The translations under genes were made by a program, and so were the position numbers. Below, in pieces: positions 1-8,700 of a stretch of DNA of 14,302 nt (the stretch's first letter is position 1; each line of letters begins with the position of its first letter). The notes beneath the pieces were generated by a model. The model had not been told where the DNA came from. It searched no databases and was given only the letters and a program-made list of their open reading frames with translations. This DNA comes from Rickettsiales bacterium (GTDB taxonomy: Bacteria; Pseudomonadota; Alphaproteobacteria; Rickettsiales; UBA1997): the NCBI GenBank assembly GCA_023262945.1, contig JALQXY010000061.1, positions 1 through 14,302 on the forward strand, written 5' to 3'.

Positions 1-90
1 AACAAAAAATACCACAAAAATAACCAAAATATGAGGTATTTTGGACTAAAAATTAGAAGAAAATTAAGAAATTCATTTTTTTTAAAATAA
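1..90 (+). CDS. C-terminal tail of the left IS transposase (partial)
   Basis: This frame is open from the window edge to a TAA at 88-90 and encodes about 29 very basic residues, including the segment NMRYFGLKIRRKLRN. It has no start in the window. The RYFGL-type segment near the end followed by basic residues fits the C-terminus of a DDE transposase, but that is a weak match from memory. Support comes mainly from its position just inside the IS end and from the identical copy at the other edge of the window. Confidence 0.4.
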   Translation, partial: NKKYHKNNQNMRYFGLKIRRKLRNSFFLK

Positions 91-134
91 AAATGGACTT
101 AGGTTGGAAAATGGGTGTAATTTGCAGGGGTCTT
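1..134 (+). mobile_element. 3' end of an insertion sequence (left copy), cut by window edge
   Basis: Bases 5-134 recur as a perfect inverted copy at 14173-14302. The segment holds an open frame ending in a TAA at 88-90, then about 44 bp running to a sharp junction at 134/135, where similarity to the other copy stops and an IS3-family transposase begins. A coding tail, a short spacer and an abrupt end is the layout expected of an IS 3' end. The outer end of the repeat reads TTTGCAGGGGTCTT, which loosely recalls IS5-type termini, but the family cannot be settled without the rest of the element, which lies left of the window. Exact identity of the copies suggests recent transposition. Confidence 0.75.
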
Positions 135-422
135 AGAATTGATAATGGCACTGAATTTACCTCAGAGAAATTTATCAATTGGGCTAAAAATAATAAAATA
201 GATTTGCTATATATTCAGCCAGGAAAACCTTATCAAAATTGTTATATTGAAAGGTTTAATGGCACTTATAGATCTGAAGTTTTAAATAAATATATCTTCA
301 GCTCAATAGATGAATTACAGCAAATAACTGATGATTGGATCTTTTACTACAATAACAAAAGACCGCATTCATCATTAAATGGCTTACCGCCAAAGGAATT
401 CTTAAGAAGGTCCTTAATCTAA
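135..422 (+). pseudogene. IS3-family transposase (OrfB, rve core), C-terminal fragment
   Basis: This is the C-terminal half of an integrase-core transposase. It shows LRIDNGTEF (second catalytic Asp), QPGKPYQN, YIERFNGTYRSEVL (catalytic Glu) and the C-terminal pattern YYNNKRPHSSLNGLPPKEF. Exactly 35 residues separate the Asp and the Glu, the DD(35)E spacing of IS3 and retroviral integrases. The N-terminal HTH and the first catalytic Asp are absent, so the product cannot be active. The frame can be opened upstream at an ATG at 93, but the first 14 codons then come from the inserted IS tail, giving a chimeric 109-aa ORF. The missing part presumably lies left of the IS copy, outside the window. 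The stop (420-422) falls inside a long palindrome. Confidence 0.88.
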
Positions 423-552
423 CATGAAAAAATGGTAAGTTATTATTTTATATTTTGTAAAGGCACGTTCGCTTCGCTCACTTGAAGCCTTGACAAAATA
501 AAAATAATAAATTGCTAGACATCCATGTTAGAGTTAAGGATCTTTGTTAAGA
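400..552. repeat. long imperfect palindrome (possible palindromic mobile element or bidirectional terminator)
   Basis: The left arm 400-464 pairs imperfectly with 487-552 around a 22-base loop (465-486). The best-paired inner part is 440-464 against 487-510, which ends in AAGGC/GCCTT. The outer part pairs TCCTTAAT-CTAACATG (411-426) with CATGTTAGAGTTAAGGA (524-540). A poorly pairing stretch of about 13 bases separates the two parts. The left arm begins within the last codons of the transposase. The RNA could fold from either strand, so it might also end transcription of the convergent operon; the U-tract expected of a classical terminator is not clear. Confidence 0.6.
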
Positions 553-726
553 TAGTCCATCTTTAGGTGGTTACAAAAATGGGGGCAGGACAAAAATTGA
601 GCAATTAAGGCACTCATTTTTTGTGGTGATAAAATTAATCAATAAAGATTTAATCAAGCAAATTGACTTAAACAGTTCGTTGTTAGAGAAAATTGGCAAA
701 TTGCTTGAAGAAAGATAAGCTCTCAA
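423..726. other. gap between transposase remnant and operon end
   Basis: This 304-bp stretch has no complete gene. It holds most of the palindrome, the putative IS3 right end and the short open frame described separately. On the minus strand, just after the parvulin stop, I see no GC-rich hairpin followed by a T-run, so the operon has no obvious dedicated terminator before the palindrome. Confidence 0.6.
593..718 (+). pseudogene. possible C-terminal remnant of a gene interrupted by the IS3 element
   Basis: Directly after the inferred IS3 end, one frame stays open for about 42 codons to a TAA at 716-718, ending in NSSLLEKIGKLLEER. There is no convincing start codon or ribosome binding site, and I do not recognise a family. 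It could be the tail of a host gene disrupted by the IS3 element. It could equally be chance open frame, since the stretch is short. It converges on the operon, whose last gene ends at 727. Confidence 0.25.
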
Positions 727-1590
727 TTATTTTGCAATAATGATGCTGATTTCCGCTGATTCAAGATTATTTGATATAAAATCTTGAATTGCTCTTTGAG
801 ATAAGCTGTTAGCTAATTCTTCTTTTATTTCTTCATATTTAGCTATTTGAGCCTCTCTTTCTTCTTCTAATTTTATAATTACCCAATTATCAGCCAAAGA
901 TATTGGCTTTGATATTTGTCCCTTTTTAAGAGTTTTGGTTGCCTCAATTATTTCAGGATTTAATTTATCTTTTAAAACAAATCCTAAATCACCACCATTT
1001 TTTGCAGAGGTTTTATCTAGTGATTTTCTCTTTGCTTGTTTTGCAAATGAATTTGGGTATTTAGATATAGTTTTATATAGTGAATCTGCCTCTTGTTTAG
1101 TTTTAACTGAAATAAATCGGATTCTGATTTCTTTTTTATTTTTTAACTCACTTACAAGCTTATCATAATGGCTTTTGACATTTTCTTCCTTGGAAGTTTT
1201 CCTAGCAATATCATCGTAAAGATTCTGCTTTAATATTTCAGTTTCAAAAGTTTTTAAAGACTCTTTATATTCATCGGTTTTATGAAGTTTTCTCTTTTTA
1301 GCCTCTTTATAAGCAATTTCTTTTAAAATTGCTTCTTTAATAACCAATTCCTTTTGATCAGCATTTAAATCCCTAAAAGTGAGCCCCCTTAATTTATCGT
1401 TTCTTAATATAAGTTTTCCTAGTTCATTTTGAGCCTCTCTTAGCGTTATTTCTCCACCTTTATATTTAGAAACTATAGTTTTTGATGGATCTGCTATTTT
1501 TTCATTAGACTCACTAAGTAAAATATATGAAATAGCTGAAATTAATATTAATGCTATTGCTGATATGATAATTATTTTTTTATTTTTCAT
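727..1590 (-). CDS. membrane-anchored parvulin-like protein (PpiC/SurA-PpiD type)
   Basis: The 287-aa product has a hydrophobic segment at residues 5-26 with no clear cleavage site, so it is probably a periplasmic protein tethered to the inner membrane as in PpiD. A charged helical region (about 45-150) corresponds to the SurA_N-type chaperone part. A parvulin domain follows (about 153-243) with the signature NGGDLGF at 198-204 and KGQISKPI at 223-230. Both histidines of the usual parvulin pair appear to be missing: the normal HIL segment reads RFISV (158-162) and the terminal GYHII-type segment reads NWVIIKL (235-241). A chaperone role is therefore more likely than prolyl isomerisation. It is the last gene of the operon, 11 bp after the lipoprotein gene. 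Known precedent: the parvulin Par27 assists FHA secretion in Bordetella. Involvement with CdiA here is inferred from context. Confidence 0.85.
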   Translation of the reverse strand: MKNKKIIIISAIALILISAISYILLSESNEKIADPSKTIVSKYKGGEITLREAQNELGKLILRNDKLRGLTFRDLNADQKELVIKEAILKEIAYKEAKKRKLHKTDEYKESLKTFETEILKQNLYDDIARKTSKEENVKSHYDKLVSELKNKKEIRIRFISVKTKQEADSLYKTISKYPNSFAKQAKRKSLDKTSAKNGGDLGFVLKDKLNPEIIEATKTLKKGQISKPISLADNWVIIKLEEEREAQIAKYEEIKEELANSLSQRAIQDFISNNLESAEISIIIAK

Positions 1591-1601
1591 CTCGTAGTTA
1601 C

Positions 1602-2177
1602 TTAATTTCCTAAATTATAAATTTCTTTAACCAAGCCTTTTAAAACCTTTTTTAAGTCCTTAACTTCATTTTGAGGACCATTATTGCCTGACGAGGCTCT
1701 TATTAGAAGTTCAAATGGAAATCTTTTAACTGTGTAATCTTTAGAATTACTTTCGGCCACTACTTTTCCATCTTTTAAAATTTTAGCCTTATGCGACATA
1801 GCAAAATTATGATATGATAAGTTGCTAAAAGTATCATTCAGCAATCTTTCATACTCAATTTCTAAAGATATATTCAGTGAATTATTCTTGTTGCCAGAAT
1901 AGATATTTAAATCTTTCAAATCTTGATTTATTATATCTTTAATGATCGATGCCATTTCTTTTTCATTAGGGTAACCAGGATACTGACCTCTTTTAAATCT
2001 AATAGCATTTCCTTCTAATTTTTTTGCCTTTCCTTCAACAAATTTAACATCAACATTTGAGACATAATAATGTGTTTGGTTTTTTACTATAGGGGTTGGT
2101 TTTTGCAGATAAGTAAATGAGTTGCTTGAGCAAGAAGCAATAAATATAAAACAAGTTATGATTAATAATTTTTTCAT
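1602..2177 (-). CDS. predicted outer-membrane lipoprotein, 191 aa
   Basis: The N-terminus MKKLLIITCFIFIASCSS is a lipoprotein signal with lipobox IASC. The lipidated Cys is residue 16, and Ser at +2 favours sorting to the outer membrane. The mature part is soluble and mixed alpha/beta, with a basic centre (KFVEGKAKKLEG, FKRGQYPG) and no transmembrane segment. I do not recognise the family. It lies 12 bp after the 89-aa gene and 11 bp before the parvulin gene, so it is very probably co-transcribed with the TPS genes. It may help assembly or anchoring of CdiA at the outer membrane, or protect the producing cell, but the sequence does not decide this. The start has only an A-rich leader and no visible Shine-Dalgarno. 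Confidence 0.8.
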   Translation of the reverse strand: MKKLLIITCFIFIASCSSNSFTYLQKPTPIVKNQTHYYVSNVDVKFVEGKAKKLEGNAIRFKRGQYPGYPNEKEMASIIKDIINQDLKDLNIYSGNKNNSLNISLEIEYERLLNDTFSNLSYHNFAMSHKAKILKDGKVVAESNSKDYTVKRFPFELLIRASSGNNGPQNEVKDLKKVLKGLVKEIYNLGN

Positions 2178-2189
2178 TTTTTATTTTTG

Positions 2190-2459
2190 TTAATTGTTAG
2201 TAGTTTGATTATTTTTTTCAGAAGGCACATAGAAGCCCCATACACAATTTGAAAATTCGCCAGCAGCAAATTTTATTTCTTCACCAGAATCAATGAAAAT
2301 CTTATATACATTCATTTTGTGATTCTGCCCATACCTAGGGTCTTTTACAGTTATATGATTTTCACTTGTATCTTCCCAATCATATTCCCATACGTTATGG
2401 CCATTTATTTTTACAGGTTTCTTACCTAATGATACACCAATGTAATTCCAGTTAGTCAT
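2190..2459 (-). CDS. small cytoplasmic protein, candidate immunity protein 2
   Basis: The 89-aa protein has no signal peptide. It is rich in aromatic residues and short strand-like stretches: NWNYIGVSLGKKP, NVWEYDWED, and FAAGEFSNCVWGFYVP near the C-terminus, which looks like the conserved core. It starts 14 bp after the 88-aa gene. Small cytoplasmic proteins directly downstream of cdiA are typically immunity proteins or part of orphan toxin/immunity pairs, so this is a second candidate for neutralising the CdiA C-terminal toxin, or an immunity gene left from an earlier toxin exchange. No Shine-Dalgarno is seen at the start; the leader is A/T-rich and translation may be coupled to the upstream gene. 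Confidence 0.75.
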   Translation of the reverse strand: MTNWNYIGVSLGKKPVKINGHNVWEYDWEDTSENHITVKDPRYGQNHKMNVYKIFIDSGEEIKFAAGEFSNCVWGFYVPSEKNNQTTNN

Positions 2460-2473
2460 TAATTTTTATTTTT

Positions 2474-2740
2474 TTAAATTTCTTCATATATAGAATTTGC
2501 AGTTTCCCACATTTCACTAAATAAATCACATTGTTTCATATTAAATGCTCCATAATCAGTAATCCTGCTCGCATGAATCAAGTGATCATCCAAAACTTTT
2601 TTTAATTCTCCCTCAGACTGACAATTTTTTATTATTGGAATTATTTCTTTAAAAAAATTTACTGACGAATTTTTTGTCTGCTCTAAAGAGTCTATTAAAT
2701 TATCTATTTTTTTTATAAGATTTTCTACCTTTTCTTTCAT
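2474..2740 (-). CDS. small acidic helical protein, first immunity candidate (CdiI position)
   Basis: The 88-aa protein has no signal peptide and looks mostly alpha-helical. It opens with an amphipathic, coiled-coil-like stretch (residues 1-20, MKEKVENLIKKIDNLIDSLE). The C-terminal half is acidic (DLFSEMWETANSIYEEI). Its ATG overlaps the cdiA stop in an ATGA junction (2737-2740), so translation is probably coupled to toxin synthesis. In CdiBAI loci the gene immediately after cdiA normally encodes the cognate immunity protein that binds and blocks the CdiA C-terminal toxin in the cytoplasm. I do not recognise a named family, so the role rests on position, size and lack of export signal. Confidence 0.75.
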   Translation of the reverse strand: MKEKVENLIKKIDNLIDSLEQTKNSSVNFFKEIIPIIKNCQSEGELKKVLDDHLIHASRITDYGAFNMKQCDLFSEMWETANSIYEEI

Positions 2741-5700
2741 TGCCTAAAACTATTTGGTAATTTATCAGTCCTTATTATTGTTGATTTTGGAAGATTCTTT
2801 GTATCTATAACACCCTGATAATCTTTCCCATTATAAATTTTACCTGATAAAGATTTTTGTGAAGCAGCTCCTCCTTCGCTAATCCAAGTTCCTTTTTGAG
2901 GCTTAAATGTTGTTACTCTATAAATCTCACCCCAGTTTTTATCAATTGCCAATCCTTGCCTTAGCTGCTCTTCGTTTGAATATTTTTTATCAGTAACATA
3001 TGTAAACTTTTTCCCCGTTCTGTTTTCTTTTCCGTGATACTTATAAAAAATCTCATCTCCAGAAGCCTGTCTATTTGCATACTCTCCATCTAAAAAATTC
3101 TTAGAATGCTCTTTAGGAAGTTTTTGTCCTTGCTTTGCTACCTTTGCTACATCATCTCCTTTTCCGAACAACCTAGCAACCTTAGTTGCTCCAGCTGGTG
3201 CATATGGAATAGCAAGGGCTGTGCTATCTGATGCTAAATCTATTAAACCTTCTTTTACTAGTTGTTGATCTTTAGTAATTTTACCATATCCAATTTTGGC
3301 AACATCGTAACCAACCATTGCTAAATCCAATAAAGTATCCACAGGTAGATTATCCCTATTTTCAACTTTAACTAAATTAGATTTATTGGTATTTTGATTT
3401 AGGAGAAAGTTATTTCTAGCATTATAAGCCTGATTATATTGTGCTTGGGTTGGTTTGTAGGAAGAATTATCTGCAGTTCTAATCCCATAATTATTAGCAT
3501 TGTAACCTGTTTGCTGATAACCTGAATTAATTTTTGAATATTTATTCCAATCATTAACTGAATCTTTACCAATCATATTGGCATGCATCTCGTCTCCACC
3601 TCCTGCATGTGCTCTCTCATGGCCGTCAGTGAATATTAAATGCGTTTCATTTGTTCCTACGCTAGCAACATTAACATAAGCTTGCTGACCTTCTTGGTCA
3701 TACATACCAGCAGAGCGATCATTTTCATTGCTGTAAACTTTTACTCCTTCTCCAGAATCTGAGCCCTGATTCAAAGCATATTCAAGATTCTCTGGAGATT
3801 GACCTCTGTCAGCATTTTTTATTATATCTCTTGCAGCATTATCTCTGCTTCTAGCAATATTTCTAGTTTGTGTCTTTTGCTTATCTACAAAAGTATCAAT
3901 AACAGATTTATTGCCCGTGCTATTAGTTACAGCTTCATAAGCATTAGAAACAGTATCAGTTAAATGGTTTCCAACTGTTAGAATATTGTTGTCAAAATTC
4001 TTGAAAGCATCTTTAACCTTGTCTGGATTTGTTAGAAGATCAACTGGAATAGATAAAGTCCCTTCAAAATCAGCATTAGTAAAATCTATATCTTTCTTAA
4101 CTGTTTGATTATCAATATTTCCTGCAACATTAACAGAATTTGATGCTAATAGATTTGTTAGATTTTCTGCTTCACTTAAATTATTATCATTGCTTGCAAG
4201 CTCTACAATTCCTGTTCTTTTACCTGTGGTCTTTTTAAATATTTCAGTTGCACCAAGAGATATAGAAGCATTATTTACAGCTGGGTTATCCAATCCAACA
4301 CCAAGACTTAATCCAAAAGAAGAACCTTGCTGTTCATAAGTATCTTGAAGAGTTTCTAGATTTAAATCTCCTCCAACATTTAGTGCTACTTTATTAGCAG
4401 TTACATTTCCACCTTTGATGTTAGTGTCTCCAGTTGTGTTTAGGTTAAATGTTCCATTTTCTGCTAATATTTCAGAATTTGTATGAGTATTTTGTAAAAC
4501 AAAATTATCCGATTGATTAAATCCTGCTGATAGTCCAACACCATTATTTCCTACTGAAACACTGGCGGTAGTTGTTTTAGAGCCAAATTCCGATTGGAAG
4601 GTGCTTTCACCAGATTTAATATTAGCTTTTTGTGCAGTTATACTTACATCACCATTATTACTAGCAAGTAATGACCCAGTTTGATTATATTCATTGCCAG
4701 CATTTATATCTATATTATTTCCAGCAATAAATGTTGATCCCACTGAACTTGAAGCATCTGTTTTTAGGAAGTCAGTATGGTGGGTTGTATCCATATATCC
4801 TGCTGCATACATACCTGTTCCAAGTGAGGTGCTAGCTGCTTGGGCTGCATTGGCAGCTGACATCGCTAAATTAGCGGTTGCCGTTGCAACTCCTGCTGTA
4901 GCAAGAGCTACCTGAGTATATGCTAAATCAACAGCTTTTTGACTTGCTCTACCTTGGCCTTTTAAATTTTTCATCTTGCTAAGCTTTTTCTTAGCTTTTT
5001 TTAGATTTTTAGTTGCGTCAGCAAGAGCCTTAGCAGCATAACCAGTGTCAACATAAGCATTTCCAACTTTAACACCGACTTCAACTTCTAACTTTGAATT
5101 CTCGGTATTAGTTTTTTGAGTATTTTTAGCATCGCTTAGATTAAAATTCCCTCCAGTTTTAATTGTGGCATCATTATTAACAGCAATATTTGAAGCAATT
5201 ATATCAACATCATTTGTAGAATTAACCAATAGGTTATTACCAATGCTTACATTAGACGCTTTTTGTGTTGTGGTTTGTTCTTGATAAACTTGCTCTTCTC
5301 CTGTTCCCTTAATTCCAGCCTTAAAGCTTCCATTTTCAAATCTGGCATCAGTTTCTCCAATTTCTATTGATTTATCTTTTGTATAAGAGGAAGAATTTTC
5401 AGCAACAGAAATAATATCAACTTTAGCCGCATTAATATTTCCATCACCTTTAACATTAACATTTGAACCTTCAATTTTTAGATTCTCGGTAGCGTTAACA
5501 TTTAAATTTCCACCAACTAAAACTGTTGATGAATGCTGGGTTGTTGTAGAACTTCCTGTTTTACTTACTGTTTTAGTGATTATAGCTTCGCTTTGACCAG
5601 AATTAGAGTTGTTTCCCGTTATTCTACCTTGGGATTTGTCAATTTGCTCATTCATTTTTTCAGCAAGCTTATCGCTTCCCGGCAAGATGCCTCCAGCAAC

Positions 5701-8700
5701 TACAGCATCTACTAGCTTGTCTTGAGCTTTATCAATGATTTTATCAAGTTTTTTGTTTAACTTGTCAGCAACAGGATTTATTCCTCCAAGACTAGTTACT
5801 TGACCAACAACAGACATTGCAGCATTTATGGGATTGAAAGAGGTTGATTTATGTTCTTCCCAATGTTCACTTTTTAATTCTGCTGATTTAATCGTTACAT
5901 TCTGAACTGAACTACCACTTACTGTCTCAAAAGTTCCATCTGCCTTAGTTTTTAGTGAGCCATCTGTATTCTGTGCGATGGTAAATTCACCAAAACTTAA
6001 ATCATTGTTAATTTCTAAATTTGAACCTTGAACAGTTACATCTCCAAGCTCTGCAGTTACCGCAAGATCATTATTAAAAATTAAATTACTTTCTGCTGCG
6101 GCTTCTTGATAATCATAAACTTTACTACTGCTTTTTGATAAATTACCTTTTTTCTTAGATGTTGTGAAGGTTTTTGCTGAATTGATGCCATTTTCAATAT
6201 TAATATTACCAGCTTGAGAAACTATCTGGCCATTTTCTCCTTTTACATTACTAGCAATGATATCAATATCACTGACTGAATCTAGGTTTACATCACCGCC
6301 AACAATTATATTAGAAGCAACTTGAGTTTTGGTTTCAGTTAAAGATGAAGAACTTTTGCTCTTTCCAAGACTTCCCTTTTTCTTGCTGCTTGTATATTTG
6401 TAATAAGAATCTTCAGCAGAAACTAGATTTAGTTCATTACCAGTGGTTATACTTGCATTATTGCCGACTACAACATCACTTCCTTTGATGGTGGTATCAT
6501 TCCCTGATACTATTAATAAATCACCCAATGTACTCACCGAACTTGAAACATTGGTAACTTTTTTCATGACGTTGGCGCCATTTCCATCTGTTAAATCGAC
6601 ATTCTCTTGTAAAATATCAGTAGTAATATTAACGTCATTTCCAGCAGACAAGCTTGTATTTCCACCTGAATTTATAATGCTACCTATTAAGTCAATATTA
6701 TTTCCTGAACTTAGAGTTACATCTCCACCAGATTCAACTTCTCCTCTTGATAAAATTAGATCGATGTAATTCTTATTATCTCCTCTTCTTAGCTTTGTAT
6801 TTGTACTAACAAAATCATTTCCAGCAGAAATCGAAACTGAGTTGTTTCCTTTGATTTTAGCACCTTCATTTACAATGTCATTGCTTGCTATAAGACTTAC
6901 ATCATCTGCTTCAATAATATTTCCATCATCGCTTAAATTTTCTCTAGTTAGTTTTGCAAGAAATAATTTGGGTACTAAAACTTTTTTTACTTCTCCATTT
7001 CCAAGGTCAACCTCTTCTTCAACAAGCCATACTATATCCTTACTAAGAGAGTTAATTTGATCCCCCGTTAGCGTTACTCCTGCAACTAACTCAATACCTT
7101 CTGATTTTAATTTATTATATTCATCGTAAGCATTATCATAAAGATTTTGTAATTGCTCTAAACTACTCTCAGTTCCGTCATTTAGAAACTTCTTATCAGT
7201 TTTTTCTCTGATTGATTCTTCAACCAATTTACTTTCCGCATATGCATCTCCGATTAAGACAATAGTTTGATCATCTGGATCATAGCCAATTCTTTCCAAG
7301 AAATATTTTGAACCTTTAAACTTATCTATATCAATAAGGCTGATGTTAGTTTCAATTAGGTATTTGAAACCTGGTGTTTGCTGATTTAAACTTGCAGAAT
7401 CGCTAACTTTAAATAATCCGTTAGAACTTTGAGGTAGCTTAGTATCAATTTCTATTACTCCAGTATCTTTTATTTTTGATATTTCAACTGATTTTGTACC
7501 AGTATCTTTAGTTGCTATATCCCTTGCGTTTAATCCTATTCTTGATCCTCTGAAAGCGCCATTATTTTCAATTGTGCTAGATATTGAAGAACTTACTACT
7601 CCACTTGAAACAATTGAAGATGCAGTGGTTGAATATAAAGCTTCATTTCTGTATCCAGAATAGCTTCCAACTCTATTTCTAGTTCTTCCCCTTTTTTTGT
7701 ATTTGTAATGCCAAGCATAATCTGTTCTTAAATTATGAACAGTAAATCCAGTTCTGCTATTGAGTAAATTCGATCCTATTAAATCTACCTTATTTTTACC
7801 ATAGATATAACTACCTCTATTATTAATAGAGTTGGAGTTAATTACTAAATCACCACCAGAATATACGTAACCCTGATCCGTTGTTAAGGTTGATACAGCA
7901 TATTCGTATCCAGTTACAACCGTGTTTTTGAAAGGTCTTGCACCTGTTGCATGATATAATCTATTATGGCCGCTTCCTCCATTCCAATTATCAACTCCAT
8001 TATTATTAAAAATATTAGAAGTAATATTTAAGTTTCCTTCTGCTTCAATATTTCCAGCTGTATTTGTAATATAAGCGTTTCCTGAATCATTAGTTGCATT
8101 CAATGCTACAATACCCTCAGAAAGTATATAACCATTATCATTATGAAGATAACTTTTTGTACTAAGGTCTACTTTGGTTGAAGAGTAAAAAACACTTGGA
8201 TTGTAAATATAGCCATTTGCATTCACAGTCAAATCAGACACAGAGGCGACTTGACCACGATTTTCTAGATTTCTTCCAAGTACAATATCAATAGTATTAT
8301 TTGATAATACTTTACCATAATTGATAATGTCATTACTGATATTTATATTACTTGCTCCTACGCTATTTATTGAGCCAGTATCATGGTTTACCAGATTATT
8401 TTTGGCCCATAATTCCAAAGTAGTTCCTGATATTATGCTACCATAATTTATAATATCTTGAAATGAGTCTATCTTTATTGAGGTTGCTGAAGTAAGGCTT
8501 GCATCTTTATTATTTGTAAAATTACCACTATTTGTTAGTAAGTTAATAAAACTACCAGATGAGACAGTGCCATTATTTGTAATTGAATTAGCGCTAATAT
8601 CGATTTCATTATTGGCATTTAATATACCTTCAATTGTGTAATCCTCATTTAGTGCTAAAGATATACTTCCTGCTGATAATATCTGCCCACTGTTATTAGC

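Larger units (their letters stand above)
135..592 (+). mobile_element. remnant of an IS3-family element with probable right terminus
   Basis: The element contains the transposase fragment and the palindrome, and probably ends at 592 with GGTTACAAAAATGGGGGCAGGACA (569-592). Read inward this starts TGTCCTGCCCCCATTTTTG, which has the TG...CA tip and the run of Cs followed by an AT-rich stretch common to IS3-family terminal repeats. The left terminus is not visible, so the inverted repeat cannot be confirmed. The distance from stop codon to terminus (170 bp) is long for IS3 elements, probably because of the palindrome. The element is truncated on the left by insertion of another IS. Confidence 0.5.

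Noticed and set aside
93..422. Treating the 109-aa ORF as an intact gene
   Set aside because: Its first 14 codons lie in the IS terminal repeat and the rest is an IS3 fragment without the first catalytic Asp; it is a chimera.
935..1168. Plus-strand ORF inside the parvulin gene
   Set aside because: It is antisense to a clear family member, has no domain and no ribosome binding site; it is a coding shadow.
4694..4915. Plus-strand hydrophobic ORF opposite the Ala-rich CdiA segment
   Set aside because: It arises from the Ala/Thr codons of cdiA read in antisense; other plus-strand ORFs across cdiA (5533, 6443, 6842, 9551, 10190) are rejected likewise.
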